Source of the DNA: Sphaerisporangium corydalis
GTDB taxonomy: Bacteria; Actinomycetota; Actinomycetes; Streptosporangiales; Streptosporangiaceae
Assembly (NCBI RefSeq): GCF_025506355.1
Contig: NZ_JANZYP010000037.1
Location: forward strand, 26,636 to 90,635
Length of the DNA stretch: 64,000 nucleotides
Direction of reading: 5' to 3'
Under the pieces are notes generated by a model that saw only the letters and a program-made list of their open reading frames with translations, had not been told where the DNA came from and searched no databases. The translations under genes were made by a program, and so were the position numbers. This document shows positions 42,440 through 50,673 of the stretch, in pieces. Numbering within the stretch: the first letter of the stretch is position 1; every line of letters starts with the position of its first letter.

Positions 42440-42445
42440 TAGTGT
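42440..42445 (+). promoter_or_regulatory. Candidate -10 of leaderless TetR gene
   Basis: TAGTGT ends 7 nt before the chosen GTG at 42453, the spacing seen for leaderless mRNAs in actinomycetes. No good -35 is seen. Confidence 0.3.
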
Positions 42446-42452
42446 GCGCATT

Positions 42453-43172
42453 GTGGGTGCGACATCAAGGGCCCCAGGTGAGCGGGAAAACGCTGACTCG
42501 GGCGAAGGGCGTCCGGCAAGACGGCGGCTGAGCGTGGACCGCCGGCGCGAGGAACTGATGGCGGCGGCCCTGGAGCTGTTCAGCAGGCACGACGCCGAGG
42601 ATGTCTCGATAGACGACGTCGCCACGGCGGCCGGCGCGTCGCGGGCGCTGGTGTATCACTACTTCGGTGGAAAACAGGAACTTTACGTCGCCGCGTTGCG
42701 CAGCGCCGCCAAGGAGCTGGAGGACCGGCTGCGGCCGGTGAGCGGCGGCACCGCCATCGAGGAGATGGCCGCCGGCCTCACGCGCTACTTCGACTTCGTC
42801 GAGGACCACGCGGCCGGGTTCGCCGCGTTGCTGCGCGGGGGTCCCGCGAACCGCGCGGGCGAGGTGGGGGAGATCGTCGAGGGCGTCCGCCGGCGCCTGT
42901 TCAAGATGATGACGAACCAGATGCGCGTGACCGAGCCGAGTCCGGTGCTGCGCACCACGCTCCGGTCCTGGATCGCGACCGTGGAGACGGCGGGACTGGA
43001 CTGGCTGGAGAAGCGCGACATCGAGCGCCCGGCCCTGGAACGCCTGCTGGTCGACCAGATGGTGGCCCTGCTGGGCGTCGCCGCGAGCCATGACGGCCCG
43101 CTCGGCTGGGCGCTCTCCGATCTCGGCAGGGCGCCCGCGGCACACGAGGCCGGCGGACCGGCTCCGTCCTGA
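42453..43172 (+). CDS. TetR-family transcriptional regulator
   Basis: A 239-residue protein. About 28 disordered residues precede the TetR HTH: RREELMAAALELFSRHDAEDVSIDDVATAAGASRALVYHYFGGKQELYVAAL (pattern, about residues 30-80). A helical ligand/dimer domain follows, with TRYFDFVEDHAAGFAALLRGG. GTG at 42453 is inferred from a -10-like box just upstream and the lack of a ribosome site; upstream in-frame starts exist from 42330. Target genes are not evident. It is divergent from a LacI regulator gene, and a nested inverted repeat follows the stop. Confidence 0.88.
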   Translation: MGATSRAPGERENADSGEGRPARRRLSVDRRREELMAAALELFSRHDAEDVSIDDVATAAGASRALVYHYFGGKQELYVAALRSAAKELEDRLRPVSGGTAIEEMAAGLTRYFDFVEDHAAGFAALLRGGPANRAGEVGEIVEGVRRRLFKMMTNQMRVTEPSPVLRTTLRSWIATVETAGLDWLEKRDIERPALERLLVDQMVALLGVAASHDGPLGWALSDLGRAPAAHEAGGPAPS

Positions 43173-43187
43173 ACGGTCTTCGCGCCT

Positions 43188-43262
43188 GTGGGTGCGACGT
43201 CCGGTGGATAAGGGCTTCCGTGCGGCGGAGGCCCTAGATCCATTCCCCCCGGACGCACCCAC
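43188..43262. terminator. Nested inverted repeats after the TetR gene
   Basis: Outer arms GTGGGTGCG (43188-43196) / CGCACCCAC (43254-43262) enclose a hairpin AGGGCTTCCG (43211-43220) / CGGAGGCCCT (43226-43235) with a 5-nt loop. It probably terminates the TetR transcript and perhaps the convergent bldC transcript. Confidence 0.55.
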
Positions 43263-43468
43263 GTGCGGCCTGGTGAGGTGGCGCCGGGCGGGCGGCGCCT
43301 TCTCACCGGGCCATGGCCTCGGTCACGGTCGCTCGGGCGCGCGGTGGGGGCGATGACCCCCGGGTGGCCCGGTTCCGTGCCATTCGGTCATGGGTGTGTG
43401 GTGGACGCGCTCACATACGTGACGCGAGCGCGCCGGTTCTCCCCCCTAGGTCCGTGACGGCCCCCGCC

Positions 43469-43672
43469 TCACTCCGACCGCTGCTGCGGAATCCCCGCGA
43501 GCAGCGCACGGACCTCGGTCTCCCGGTAACGCCGGTGACCGCCAAGGGTGCGGATGGACGTCAACTTGCCCGCCTTCGCCCACCGAGTAACGGTCTTGGG
43601 GTCGACGCGGAACATGGTGGCGACCTCCGCCGGGGTGAGCAGTGGCTCGGCCTCGGGTGTACGAGCTGACAT
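43469..43672 (-). CDS. bldC: Developmental regulator BldC (MerR-like DNA-binding)
   Basis: A 67-residue protein made of a single MerR-like winged HTH: LLTPAEVATMFRVDPKTVTRWAKAGKLTSIRTLGGHRRY (pattern, residues 11-49), matching BldC nearly throughout. BldC binds head-to-tail along direct repeats and delays entry into sporulation in Streptomyces. ATG at 43672 has GGAGGAGAGG upstream. The neighbouring order (unknown protein, vdh, DUF3073, purM, purF) agrees with the bldC locus remembered for S. coelicolor. Confidence 0.95.
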   Translation of the reverse strand: MSARTPEAEPLLTPAEVATMFRVDPKTVTRWAKAGKLTSIRTLGGHRRYRETEVRALLAGIPQQRSE

Positions 43673-43993
43673 TTGTGCGGCCTCTCCTCCGTGGACCGGC
43701 GACAGCGATCCTGCGACTTGTGTTGGCGCTTGTCACGGATGTCCCTCAATGATCCGGTTCATACGGATTTTTCTGGACCATATGCGGTATCACCCGATGT
43801 GACCATACAGCCACGTAGAGCGATTGGCGAGCCCTCTAAGTTCAACGCCTTGTCCACGGGTTGATGTCACGCTCGGTGATTCTAGCGACACGTTTCGTGG
43901 TATCGCAGTGAAAACGGCAAACTACTCAGTTCGCAGAAGCGAGCTGGTGACTCCCGTTACCTACTTTTGCAGGTCACGTGCATGATTTGCGGT
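43673..43993. other. bldC upstream region
   Basis: About 320 bp of relatively AT-rich DNA between bldC and the next leftward gene. It holds a small hairpin ATCCG/CGGAT followed by four T (43751-43771, plus strand). A long regulated bldC leader is plausible. No gene recognised. Confidence 0.4.
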
Positions 43994-44872
43994 TCAGTTC
44001 GCCGATTCGAGAGCTTGTATTGACTTCCAGCGCACGATCACACGCTGATACATGGCGAAGGCCAGTTCTTCTTGACCCGTGTCCAGACCCGTGAGGGCCG
44101 CCGCGAGCTCCGCGGCGGACTGATCCGCCTGGAGTGTCGCGTCGTCCATGAGGTGGACCAGGCCCCCGTAGTCGAGCTCGACGAGCGAGTGCGGGTGGAA
44201 CTCCTCCAGCCAGCGGCCCACCTCCTCCACGTCGGAGAGGGTCGTCACCTCGCCCACGTGCCGGCGGATCACCACCAGCGCCCGCGCGACCCTGCGCCTG
44301 GCCTGTGCCATGGAGGTGACGTACAGCAGGTTCCGCGCCGGCGCGGTCGTCGTGGAGGCCGAGGGCTCGGCCGCGGACTCCTCCTGGCGGCCGAGCACCA
44401 GCCAGCGCTCGGCGGAGTCGAACGGCACGAACCACGGGGTGGGGATGTGCCACGTGCTCGTGCGGATGTGCGTGCGCAGTGCCGACGAGCTGCCCTTCTG
44501 CTTGAAACGGTCGAAGTCGTCGGCGGTCTGCTCGGCGATGGCCCTGGGGACGAACCGGTCGGCCAGCTTCAGGGGCGTGGCCCCCCGGAAGCGCGAGAAG
44601 GCGAGCCAGGACCGGAGCCTGCTCTGCCACGGGCAGACGTACAGGGTGTCCTCGATGCGGCGGAGGTAGGCGTTGGCGCTCTCCCCGCCCGGCGCCGGCA
44701 TCGCGGAGACGCCCAGCAGCCGCCGGACGGCCTCGGAGTGCTCGGCTTCGAGAGCGAACGCCCGGCGGGGGCGGTCCTTGGAATCGGCGTACGTCGCCCA
44801 GAAGGCACGCTCGCGCTCGGTGAACGCGGACAACGGCTCGTAGACGCGAAGATAGGCGGCGTAGGGCAGCAC
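43994..44872 (-). CDS. Conserved protein of the bldC-vdh locus, function unknown
   Basis: About 292 residues, soluble, beginning [17 protein letters not shown]. It has [21 protein letters not shown] in the middle and a C-terminal helical part with [36 protein letters not shown] and [13 protein letters not shown] recall orthologues next to bldC in streptomycetes (the SCO4090 position), but no function is known to me. GTG at 44872 is chosen because the conserved region starts there; a TTG at 44938 adds 22 Arg/Ser-rich residues. Divergent from vdh. Confidence 0.75.
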   Translation of the reverse strand: MLPYAAYLRVYEPLSAFTERERAFWATYADSKDRPRRAFALEAEHSEAVRRLLGVSAMPAPGGESANAYLRRIEDTLYVCPWQSRLRSWLAFSRFRGATPLKLADRFVPRAIAEQTADDFDRFKQKGSSSALRTHIRTSTWHIPTPWFVPFDSAERWLVLGRQEESAAEPSASTTTAPARNLLYVTSMAQARRRVARALVVIRRHVGEVTTLSDVEEVGRWLEEFHPHSLVELDYGGLVHLMDDATLQADQSAAELAAALTGLDTGQEELAFAMYQRVIVRWKSIQALESAN

Positions 44873-45063
44873 ATCTCGAATGGTGCCACGGAGCGGCGAG
44901 CGGGCGCGAGCGAGCGAGCGGGCCGAGACGGGCGGCAAAGCCCGGTATCCGCCCGGAGTGTCGCGATCCTCACGATCATGATCCGGGCGCGGGCGGCTGG
45001 ATAGGGTGGTTCGTGGATCCGCCGCGACGAGGCGGCGGGCGAGAACGACCGGGAGTCACCATC

Positions 45064-46167
45064 GTGACCGACGTCTTCGGGCTGTCCCACAAGGAATCCG
45101 GCCCATCGATCGGACAGGCAAGACACGAGCAGGTCGTCTTCTGCTCGGATGACCGCAGTGGCCTCCACGCGATCATCGCGATCTACAACACCGCTCTGGG
45201 CCCCGGGCTCGGCGGCACGCGCTTCTACCCCTACGAGAGCGAGCAGGCGGCCCTGGCGGACGTCCTGAACCTCTCACGGGCGATGGCGTACAAGAACGCC
45301 CTCGCGGGACTGGACCTCGGCGGCGGCAAGGCGGTGATCATCGGTGATCCGGTCAAGGACAAGAGCGAGGCGCTACTGCGCGCTTACGGCCGCTTCATCC
45401 AGTCCCTCAGCGGTCGCTACTTCACCGCCTGCGACGTGGGCACCTACAGCGAGGACATGGACATCGTCGCCCGGGAGTCGAGCTACGTCACCGGCCGCAC
45501 GGTGGCCAACGGCGGCGCGGGGGACTCCTCGATCCTGACCGCCTACGGCGTCTTCCAGGGGATGCGGGCCGCCGCCGCGTACGCCTACGGCACCTCCTCC
45601 CTGCGCGGCAGGCGCGTGGGCGTCGAGGGCGTCGGCAAGGTCGGCCACCGCCTGGTGGGCCACCTTCTGGAGGACGGCGCCGAGGTCGTGGTCTGCGACG
45701 TGAGCGAGCAGGCCGTCGAGCGGGTCCGCTCCCTGCACCCCGAGGTCGGGGTGGTGGCGGACGCCGCGGCGATGAAGGCCGCCGACCTCGACGTGTACTC
45801 CCCGTGCGCCCTGGGCGGGGCGCTGGACGACGACACGGTCGCCGGGCTGCGCGCGAAGATCGTGTGCGGTGGCGCCAACAACCAACTCGGCCATCCCGGC
45901 GTGGAGAAGCAGCTCGCGGAGCGGGGAATCCTTTACGCTCCCGACTACGTAGTGAACTCCGGCGGTGTGATCCAGGTCGCCGACGAGATCCATGGTTTCA
46001 ACATGGACCGCGCCAGGGTAAAGGCGACGCAGATCTTCGACACGACGTTGAAGATCTTTTCGATCGCTGAGGAGGAAGGGGTCCCGCCGGCTGCGGCTGC
46101 CGATAGGCTGGCGGAGCGCAGAATGTCGGAAGTCGGGCGGCTTAGGGGTATTTGGCTGGGCCGTTGA
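45064..46167 (+). CDS. vdh: Valine (branched-chain amino acid) dehydrogenase
   Basis: A 367-residue Glu/Leu/Phe/Val dehydrogenase. The substrate domain has [15 protein letters not shown] and [19 protein letters not shown] with the catalytic Lys. The NAD domain has [32 protein letters not shown] in pattern. [34 protein letters not shown] is the conserved C-terminal core. It deaminates valine and related amino acids to oxo-acids, feeding branched fatty acids and polyketides. GTG at 45064 with GGGAG upstream. Length equals streptomycete Vdh. Confidence 0.93.
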   Translation: MTDVFGLSHKESGPSIGQARHEQVVFCSDDRSGLHAIIAIYNTALGPGLGGTRFYPYESEQAALADVLNLSRAMAYKNALAGLDLGGGKAVIIGDPVKDKSEALLRAYGRFIQSLSGRYFTACDVGTYSEDMDIVARESSYVTGRTVANGGAGDSSILTAYGVFQGMRAAAAYAYGTSSLRGRRVGVEGVGKVGHRLVGHLLEDGAEVVVCDVSEQAVERVRSLHPEVGVVADAAAMKAADLDVYSPCALGGALDDDTVAGLRAKIVCGGANNQLGHPGVEKQLAERGILYAPDYVVNSGGVIQVADEIHGFNMDRARVKATQIFDTTLKIFSIAEEEGVPPAAAADRLAERRMSEVGRLRGIWLGR

Positions 46168-46231
46168 CTGCGGACGCCCATACGGCGTACCGAGCGGCGC
46201 GCAAAACAGGTACGGTTGTAGTCGAACGAGA

Positions 46232-46260
46232 GCTGACGCCGGAAGTCAGGCGGCGTCAGC
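46232..46260 (+). terminator. Terminator of vdh
   Basis: GCTGACGCC (46232-46240) / GGCGTCAGC (46252-46260), 9-bp perfect stem with an 11-nt loop, 65 bp after the vdh stop. Confidence 0.65.
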
Positions 46261-46317
46261 GCGTGGTGCGTTAGCGACGAGGGGTCGGGCACGACCCCGC
46301 ATGAGGGGGTCGAGCCG

Positions 46318-46542
46318 ATGGGGCGCGGCCGAGCCAAGGCCAAGCAGGTGAAGGTTGCACGCCAGCTCAAGTACAACAGCGGCGGCACCGATCTTGACCG
46401 TCTTCGCGAGGAGCTCGGAGTCAATCACGACTCCAATCAGAACGATGACGATGTCGTCGATGATGAACTGGCCGATCGGTACGCCGATTACGCCGGCGAC
46501 TCCGACGACGATGACGAGGACGACGGGTCCCGTCGCCGATAG
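46318..46542 (+). CDS. DUF3073 family protein
   Basis: A 74-residue protein. The basic N-terminus MGRGRAKAKQVKVARQLKYN is followed by a strongly acidic, Asp-rich C-terminal half, the typical DUF3073 pattern of actinobacteria. Function unknown; the charge split suggests nucleic-acid or ribosome association, which is speculation. ATG at 46318 with GAGGGGG upstream. It stands between vdh and purM, ended by two strong hairpins. Confidence 0.9.
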   Translation: MGRGRAKAKQVKVARQLKYNSGGTDLDRLREELGVNHDSNQNDDDVVDDELADRYADYAGDSDDDDEDDGSRRR

Positions 46543-46567
46543 GCGATTTTCGGGTTGACGCAGGCAG

Positions 46568-46599
46568 GGCACCCGGTGAGCGAAAGCTCGCCGAGTGCC
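46568..46599 (+). terminator. Hairpin with GAAA tetraloop after DUF3073 gene
   Basis: GGCACCCGGTGAGC (46568-46581) / GCTCGCCGAGTGCC (46586-46599), a 14-bp stem with one mismatch and one G-U, closed by GAAA. Confidence 0.55.
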
Positions 46600-46614
46600 T
46601 CCTTCGCGCACCTG

Positions 46615-46648
46615 GAAGGGCTCCTTGCCACTTGGCAAGGAGCTCTTC
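46615..46648 (+). terminator. Strong terminator after DUF3073 gene
   Basis: GAAGGGCTCCTTGCC (46615-46629) / GGCAAGGAGCTCTTC (46634-46648), a 15-bp stem with one G-U and a 4-nt loop, followed by GTCGTGTTT. Confidence 0.8.
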
Positions 46649-46721
46649 GTCGTGTTTCCCCGGCCTTGACCTTGCCGGGGCGATCCGTAAAAGTGACGCA
46701 AATCACCGTGGCTCCCGCTGA

Positions 46722-46762
46722 CCCCTGCCGCCTCGCCCGTGGGCCGGGCGAGGCGGCAGGGG
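46722..46762 (-). terminator. Terminator of purM
   Basis: A perfect 17-bp stem CCCCTGCCGCCTCGCCC (46722-46738) / GGGCGAGGCGGCAGGGG (46746-46762) with a 7-nt loop. It sits directly after the purM stop and faces the DUF3073 gene. Confidence 0.8.
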
Positions 46763-46763
46763 A

Positions 46764-47792
46764 TCAGGCGGTGAAGCGGGCCTGACCGCTGCCCGGGACG
46801 ATCTCGCCGAGGACCCAGGCGTGCTGGCCGTGCGCACGCAGCGTGTCCATGGCGGTGCCGGCGGTGTCCGGCGCCACGATCGCGCACATGCCGACACCGA
46901 GGTTGAACGTGCGGTCCATCTCCTCCCGGGGCACCTCGCCGTACCCGGCGATGACCTCGAAGATCGGCTGGGGCGTCCACGACGAGCGGTCGAGGACGGC
47001 GTCGGCCGTGCCGGGCAGCGAGCGGGCCAGGTTGGCCGCCAGCCCCCCGCCGGTGATGTGCGCGAACGCGTGGACCTCGGCGGAGCGGGTGAGCTCCAGG
47101 CAGGGCAGCGAGTAGATCCGCGTCGGCTCCAGCAGCTCCTCGCCCAGCGTGCGGTCCAGCTCGGGCAGGGACGCCTCCAGCGCCAGGCCCGCCGTCCGCA
47201 GGACGTGCCTGACCAGGGAGAACCCGTTGGAGTGCACCCCGGAGGAGGCGAGCCCGAGCACGACGTCGCCCGGACGCACCCGCTCGGGCCCCAGCAGCTC
47301 CGACGCCTCGACCACGCCGGTGCCCGCGCCCGCCAGGTCGTACTCGTCCGGCCCCATGGCCCCGGGATGCTCGGCCGTCTCGCCGCCCACCAGGGCGCAG
47401 CCGGCCAGGCGGCAGCCCTCCGCCACCCCGCCCACGATGTCGGCGATCCGCTCGGGGACCACCTTGCCGCAGGCGATGTAGTCGGTCATGAACAACGGCT
47501 CGGCCCCGCACACCACCAGGTCGTCGACGACCATGCCGACCAGGTCGATGCCGATGGTGTCGTGCTTGCCCAGCGCCTGGGCCAGCATGACCTTGGTGCC
47601 CACCCCGTCGGTCGAGGTGGCCAGCAGCGGACGCCGGAAACGCAGCAGCGCCGAGGCGTCGAACAGCCCGGCGAAGCCGCTGGCGTCGTCCACCACCTCG
47701 GGGCGCCGCGACCGCGCCACCCGGGACTTCATCAGCTCGACCGCACGGTCCCCGGCCTCGATGTCGACGCCGGCGGCGGCGTAGCTGGTCAT
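46764..47792 (-). CDS. purM: Phosphoribosylformylglycinamidine cyclo-ligase (AIR synthetase)
   Basis: A 342-residue purine enzyme that closes the imidazole ring of AIR with ATP. SYAAAGVDIEAGDRAVELMK, LLATSTDGVGTKVMLAQAL, DLVGMVVDDLVVCGAEPLFMTDYIACG (pattern), LVGGETAEHPG, GLASSGVHSNGFSLVR, HITGGGLAANLARSLP and FNLGVGM are family blocks. ATG at 47792 has AAGGGGG upstream. It follows purF by 31 bp in the same direction, an operon. A 17-bp terminator hairpin ends it. Confidence 0.96.
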   Translation of the reverse strand: MTSYAAAGVDIEAGDRAVELMKSRVARSRRPEVVDDASGFAGLFDASALLRFRRPLLATSTDGVGTKVMLAQALGKHDTIGIDLVGMVVDDLVVCGAEPLFMTDYIACGKVVPERIADIVGGVAEGCRLAGCALVGGETAEHPGAMGPDEYDLAGAGTGVVEASELLGPERVRPGDVVLGLASSGVHSNGFSLVRHVLRTAGLALEASLPELDRTLGEELLEPTRIYSLPCLELTRSAEVHAFAHITGGGLAANLARSLPGTADAVLDRSSWTPQPIFEVIAGYGEVPREEMDRTFNLGVGMCAIVAPDTAGTAMDTLRAHGQHAWVLGEIVPGSGQARFTA

Positions 47793-47823
47793 GGAGCCCC
47801 CTTCACTGGATCGCCGGCCCCGC

Positions 47824-49260
47824 TCACGCCTTGGCCTCGAGGACGAACTTGCCGACGTTGTCGCGGTCGATGGGAATCGGGTAGGCGCCGTCGAAGCAGG
47901 CACGGCAGAGCCGGTCGGCCGGGATCGTGGTCGCCTCGGTCAGGCCCTCCAGAGAGATGTACCCGAGCGAGTCGGCGCCGATGGCCTCGCAGATCTCCTC
48001 CACCGTCCTCGACCCCGCGACCAGCTCGGCCTTGGTGGCGAAGTCGATGCCGTAGAAGCACGGCCACGCCACCGGCGGCGAGGAGATACGGACGTGCACC
48101 TCGACGGCCCCGGCCTCGCGGAGCATCTTGACGATCGCCCGCTGGGTGTTGCCGCGCACGATCGAGTCGTCCACCACCACCAGGCGCTTGCCCGCGATGA
48201 CCTCCCGCAGGGGGTTCAGCTTGAGCCGGATGCCGAGCTGGCGGATCGTCTGGGACGGCTGGATGAAGGTGCGGCCGACGTAGGAGTTCTTCACCAGGCC
48301 CTGGCCGTACGGGATGCCGCTCGCCTCGGCGTACCCGATGGCGGCCGGGGTCCCGGACTCCGGGGTCGGGATGACCAGGTCGGCCTCCACGGGGTGCTCG
48401 CGGGCCAGCATGCGGCCCACCTCGACCCGCGTGGCCTGGACGCCGCGCCCCGCGATCGTGGTGTCGGGACGGGCGAGGTAGACGTACTCGAACAGGCAGC
48501 CCTTCGGCTCGGCCAGGGCGAACCTGCGCGAGCGCACGCCGCGCTCGTCGATCGTGAGCAGCTCGCCGGGCTCGATCTCCCGGACGAACACCGCGCCCAC
48601 GATGTCGAGGGCCGCCGTCTCGGAGGCCACCACCCACCCGCGTTCCAGGCGGCCGAGGACCATCGGGCGGATGCCCTGCGGGTCGCGGGCGGCGTACAAG
48701 GTCTTCTCGTCCATGAACACCAGCGAGTAGGCCCCCTTGACCTGCGGAAGCAGGTCGGCGGCGGCCTCGTCGATGGACCGGGTGCGGTCCTGCGCGAGCA
48801 GGGAGGTGAGCACCTCGGTGTCGGTGGTCGCGCGGATCAGGCCCACCGGCAGCCGCTGGGCGAGTTCGGATGTGTTGATGAGGTTGCCGTTGTGGGCCAG
48901 CGCGAGGCCGCCCCCGTCGGTCGAGCTGAGGGTCGGCTGGGCGTTCTCCCACACGCTGGAGCCGGTCGTGGAGTAGCGGCAGTGCCCGATCGCGAGGTGG
49001 CCGCGCAGAGTGCCCAGCACCGACTCGTCGAAGACCTGGGCCACCAGGCCCATGTCCTTGTAGACCAGGATCCTGCTGCCTTCGCTCACCGCGATGCCCG
49101 CGGACTCCTGCCCGCGATGCTGTAACGCGTACAAACCGTAGTAGGTGAGTTTGGAGACGTCCTCCCCAGGCGCCCACACTCCGAAGACGCCACAGGCGTC
49201 CTGCGGAGCGCGGTCACGGGGGTCAAGGTCATGGCCTAGCCGGCCGTCGCCCTTTAGCAC
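47824..49260 (-). CDS. purF: Amidophosphoribosyltransferase
   Basis: A 478-residue first committed enzyme of purine synthesis. A 22-residue propeptide precedes the nucleophile Cys23 (QDACGVFGVWAPGE). The glutaminase domain has LQHRGQESAGIA, GHCRYSTTGSS and LAHNGNL. The PRPP-binding domain has LVVVDDSIVRGNTQR. GTG at 49260 is chosen from the family propeptide. A TAGACT box 7 nt upstream suggests a leaderless or near-leaderless message. The very long open frame upstream is shadow. Confidence 0.96.
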   Translation of the reverse strand: MLKGDGRLGHDLDPRDRAPQDACGVFGVWAPGEDVSKLTYYGLYALQHRGQESAGIAVSEGSRILVYKDMGLVAQVFDESVLGTLRGHLAIGHCRYSTTGSSVWENAQPTLSSTDGGGLALAHNGNLINTSELAQRLPVGLIRATTDTEVLTSLLAQDRTRSIDEAAADLLPQVKGAYSLVFMDEKTLYAARDPQGIRPMVLGRLERGWVVASETAALDIVGAVFVREIEPGELLTIDERGVRSRRFALAEPKGCLFEYVYLARPDTTIAGRGVQATRVEVGRMLAREHPVEADLVIPTPESGTPAAIGYAEASGIPYGQGLVKNSYVGRTFIQPSQTIRQLGIRLKLNPLREVIAGKRLVVVDDSIVRGNTQRAIVKMLREAGAVEVHVRISSPPVAWPCFYGIDFATKAELVAGSRTVEEICEAIGADSLGYISLEGLTEATTIPADRLCRACFDGAYPIPIDRDNVGKFVLEAKA

Positions 49261-49267
49261 GTGCTTC

Positions 49268-49273
49268 AGTCTA
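49268..49273 (-). promoter_or_regulatory. Candidate -10 of purF
   Basis: TAGACT on the minus strand, ending 7 nt before the purF GTG. There is no clear -35 and no ribosome site, consistent with leaderless transcription. Confidence 0.4.
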
Positions 49274-49460
49274 AGTTGGGCGTCTCGCTGCCTGGTAATC
49301 CGGGTCCGGCAGGGTTGCACCCGGTGACCCCGGCCAGGCGATCCCCGGCGGTCATGGGGCAAAGATCCCTCGCGTTCGCCGTGTCGGTCCGCCCGCTCCC
49401 GGGGCTCCCGGAGGAGAGTGGGTTCCCGCCGATTCCCTTTACCGGCCGAAAGAGCAGAGC

Positions 49461-50060
49461 GTGACCATACCTGGTGATCCGAACGACCCTTCCCGGGATG
49501 ACGATCCGCACGGCCGGCACGCGCACGACCCGGCCGGCGACGTCTCCGCGGGAGCGTCCCCGAGCGAGTACCCGCCCGGAGCGCACCCGCCCGCCGCGCA
49601 GCCTCCCGCCGGGCAGCCTCCCGCCGCTCAGCCTCCGTACGGTCAGCCCCCGTATGGGCAACCGCCGTACGGGCAGCCGCCCTATGGCGGGGCGCCTCCG
49701 TACGGGCAGCCGCCGTACGGGCAGCGGCCTCCCGGCTCCCCACGGCCGTCGGGCGGGCTCGGGACGGCGGCGCTGGTCCTCGGCATCGTCAGCGTGTTCC
49801 TGCTGCTCGTCTGCGGTGTCGGGGCGCTGACGGCCGTCGCCGGGATCGTCGTGGGGCTGATGGCGCTGGTCAAGAAGTCCGGAAAGGGCCGCGCGATCAC
49901 CGGGATCACCCTCAGCGTCCTCACGATCATCCTCGCGATCGTCGGTTTCACCTGGTTCTTCAGCAACTTCCGCGAGTGTTTCACCCTGCCGACGCAGGGC
50001 GAGGCGCAGCAGTGCGTGGAGCGGAAACTCGGGGTGAACGTCCAGACCCGGGTCCCATGA
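49461..50060 (+). CDS. DUF4190-type membrane protein with Pro/Gln/Tyr repeats
   Basis: A 199-residue protein. An N-terminal cytosolic disordered region (1-95) contains tandem AQPP / [10 protein letters not shown] repeats (about eight). DUF4190-like double helix hairpins follow: [41 protein letters not shown] (pattern, 98-139) and [21 protein letters not shown] short Cys-containing extracellular tail ends it. The family is widespread in actinobacteria with unknown role. GTG start at 49461. It is divergent from purF. Confidence 0.82.
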   Translation: MTIPGDPNDPSRDDDPHGRHAHDPAGDVSAGASPSEYPPGAHPPAAQPPAGQPPAAQPPYGQPPYGQPPYGQPPYGGAPPYGQPPYGQRPPGSPRPSGGLGTAALVLGIVSVFLLLVCGVGALTAVAGIVVGLMALVKKSGKGRAITGITLSVLTIILAIVGFTWFFSNFRECFTLPTQGEAQQCVERKLGVNVQTRVP

Positions 50061-50107
50061 CGGCCCGGCCGCGCGCCGGTGCCCTCGCGGGTCTCGCGCC
50101 CGCGGCG

Positions 50108-50551
50108 TCAGTCCGTCAGGGGCAGGTACTCGGAGAGGTCGGCACGGCCGCCGCTGGCGCTGATCTTTCCGGCGTCCATGGCGTCGTCCCAGGTCACAAG
50201 GCCGGTGGCCAGCTCCAGCCAGGTGCGGGGATCGGTCTCGACCACGTTGGGCGGGGTGCCGCGCGTGTGCCGGGGGCCCGCCACGCACTGCACGGCGGCG
50301 TACGGCGGGACCCGGACCTCCACCGTCCGCCCGGGCGCGTCCTCGGCGAGCCGGTCGAGGAGGTGCCGCACCGCGAACCGCGCGATGTCCCGCTCGGGAC
50401 GGAGCCCTTCGCCGTAGATTCGGAGCACGACCGCCACCGCGGCGCCGGGGATGCCGGCCGCCGGGCCGTCATAGGGGTGCTCTCCCAGGTCAGCGAGCTG
50501 GGTGTCCAGCGCGGCGCGGATTCTCTCCACATCGATCTTGCGAACGGGCAC
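50108..50551 (-). CDS. SCP-fold (sterol carrier family) protein
   Basis: A 147-residue protein. KIDVERIRAALDTQLADLG, ARFAVRHLLDRLAEDAPGRTVEVRVPPYAAVQC and TDPRTWLELATGLVTWDDAMDAGKISASGGRADLSEYLPL match the bacterial SCP orthologue family. The last block is the SCP2-like substrate-cavity segment. Such genes commonly lie near purF/purM in actinobacteria (recalled). Ligand unknown. Start at 50551. Convergent with the DUF4190 gene. Confidence 0.82.
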   Translation of the reverse strand: MPVRKIDVERIRAALDTQLADLGEHPYDGPAAGIPGAAVAVVLRIYGEGLRPERDIARFAVRHLLDRLAEDAPGRTVEVRVPPYAAVQCVAGPRHTRGTPPNVVETDPRTWLELATGLVTWDDAMDAGKISASGGRADLSEYLPLTD

Positions 50552-50673
50552 GTCCCTATCTTGCCGTCATCGCCGCGAAAAGGTCGATCTGGTGGTCAGG
50601 CACGCGCGCATCGTGCTGTGATTGCGGCCGTACGGTCCCACCGAGGACATCACCGTACGATCTTGGAGGAACT

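Noticed and set aside
43850..43858. TTGTCCACG, close to the actinobacterial DnaA box
   Set aside because: It is a single imperfect copy with no cluster of boxes; an origin is not supported.
49610..49740. Tandem repeats CCGTACGGGCAGCCG as a CRISPR-like or minisatellite array
   Set aside because: They are in-frame codon repeats encoding the Pro/Tyr/Gly/Gln tail of the DUF4190 protein.
50600..50673. PHO box before the PhoX-type gene
   Set aside because: No pair of GTTCACC-like direct repeats could be found upstream of the start.
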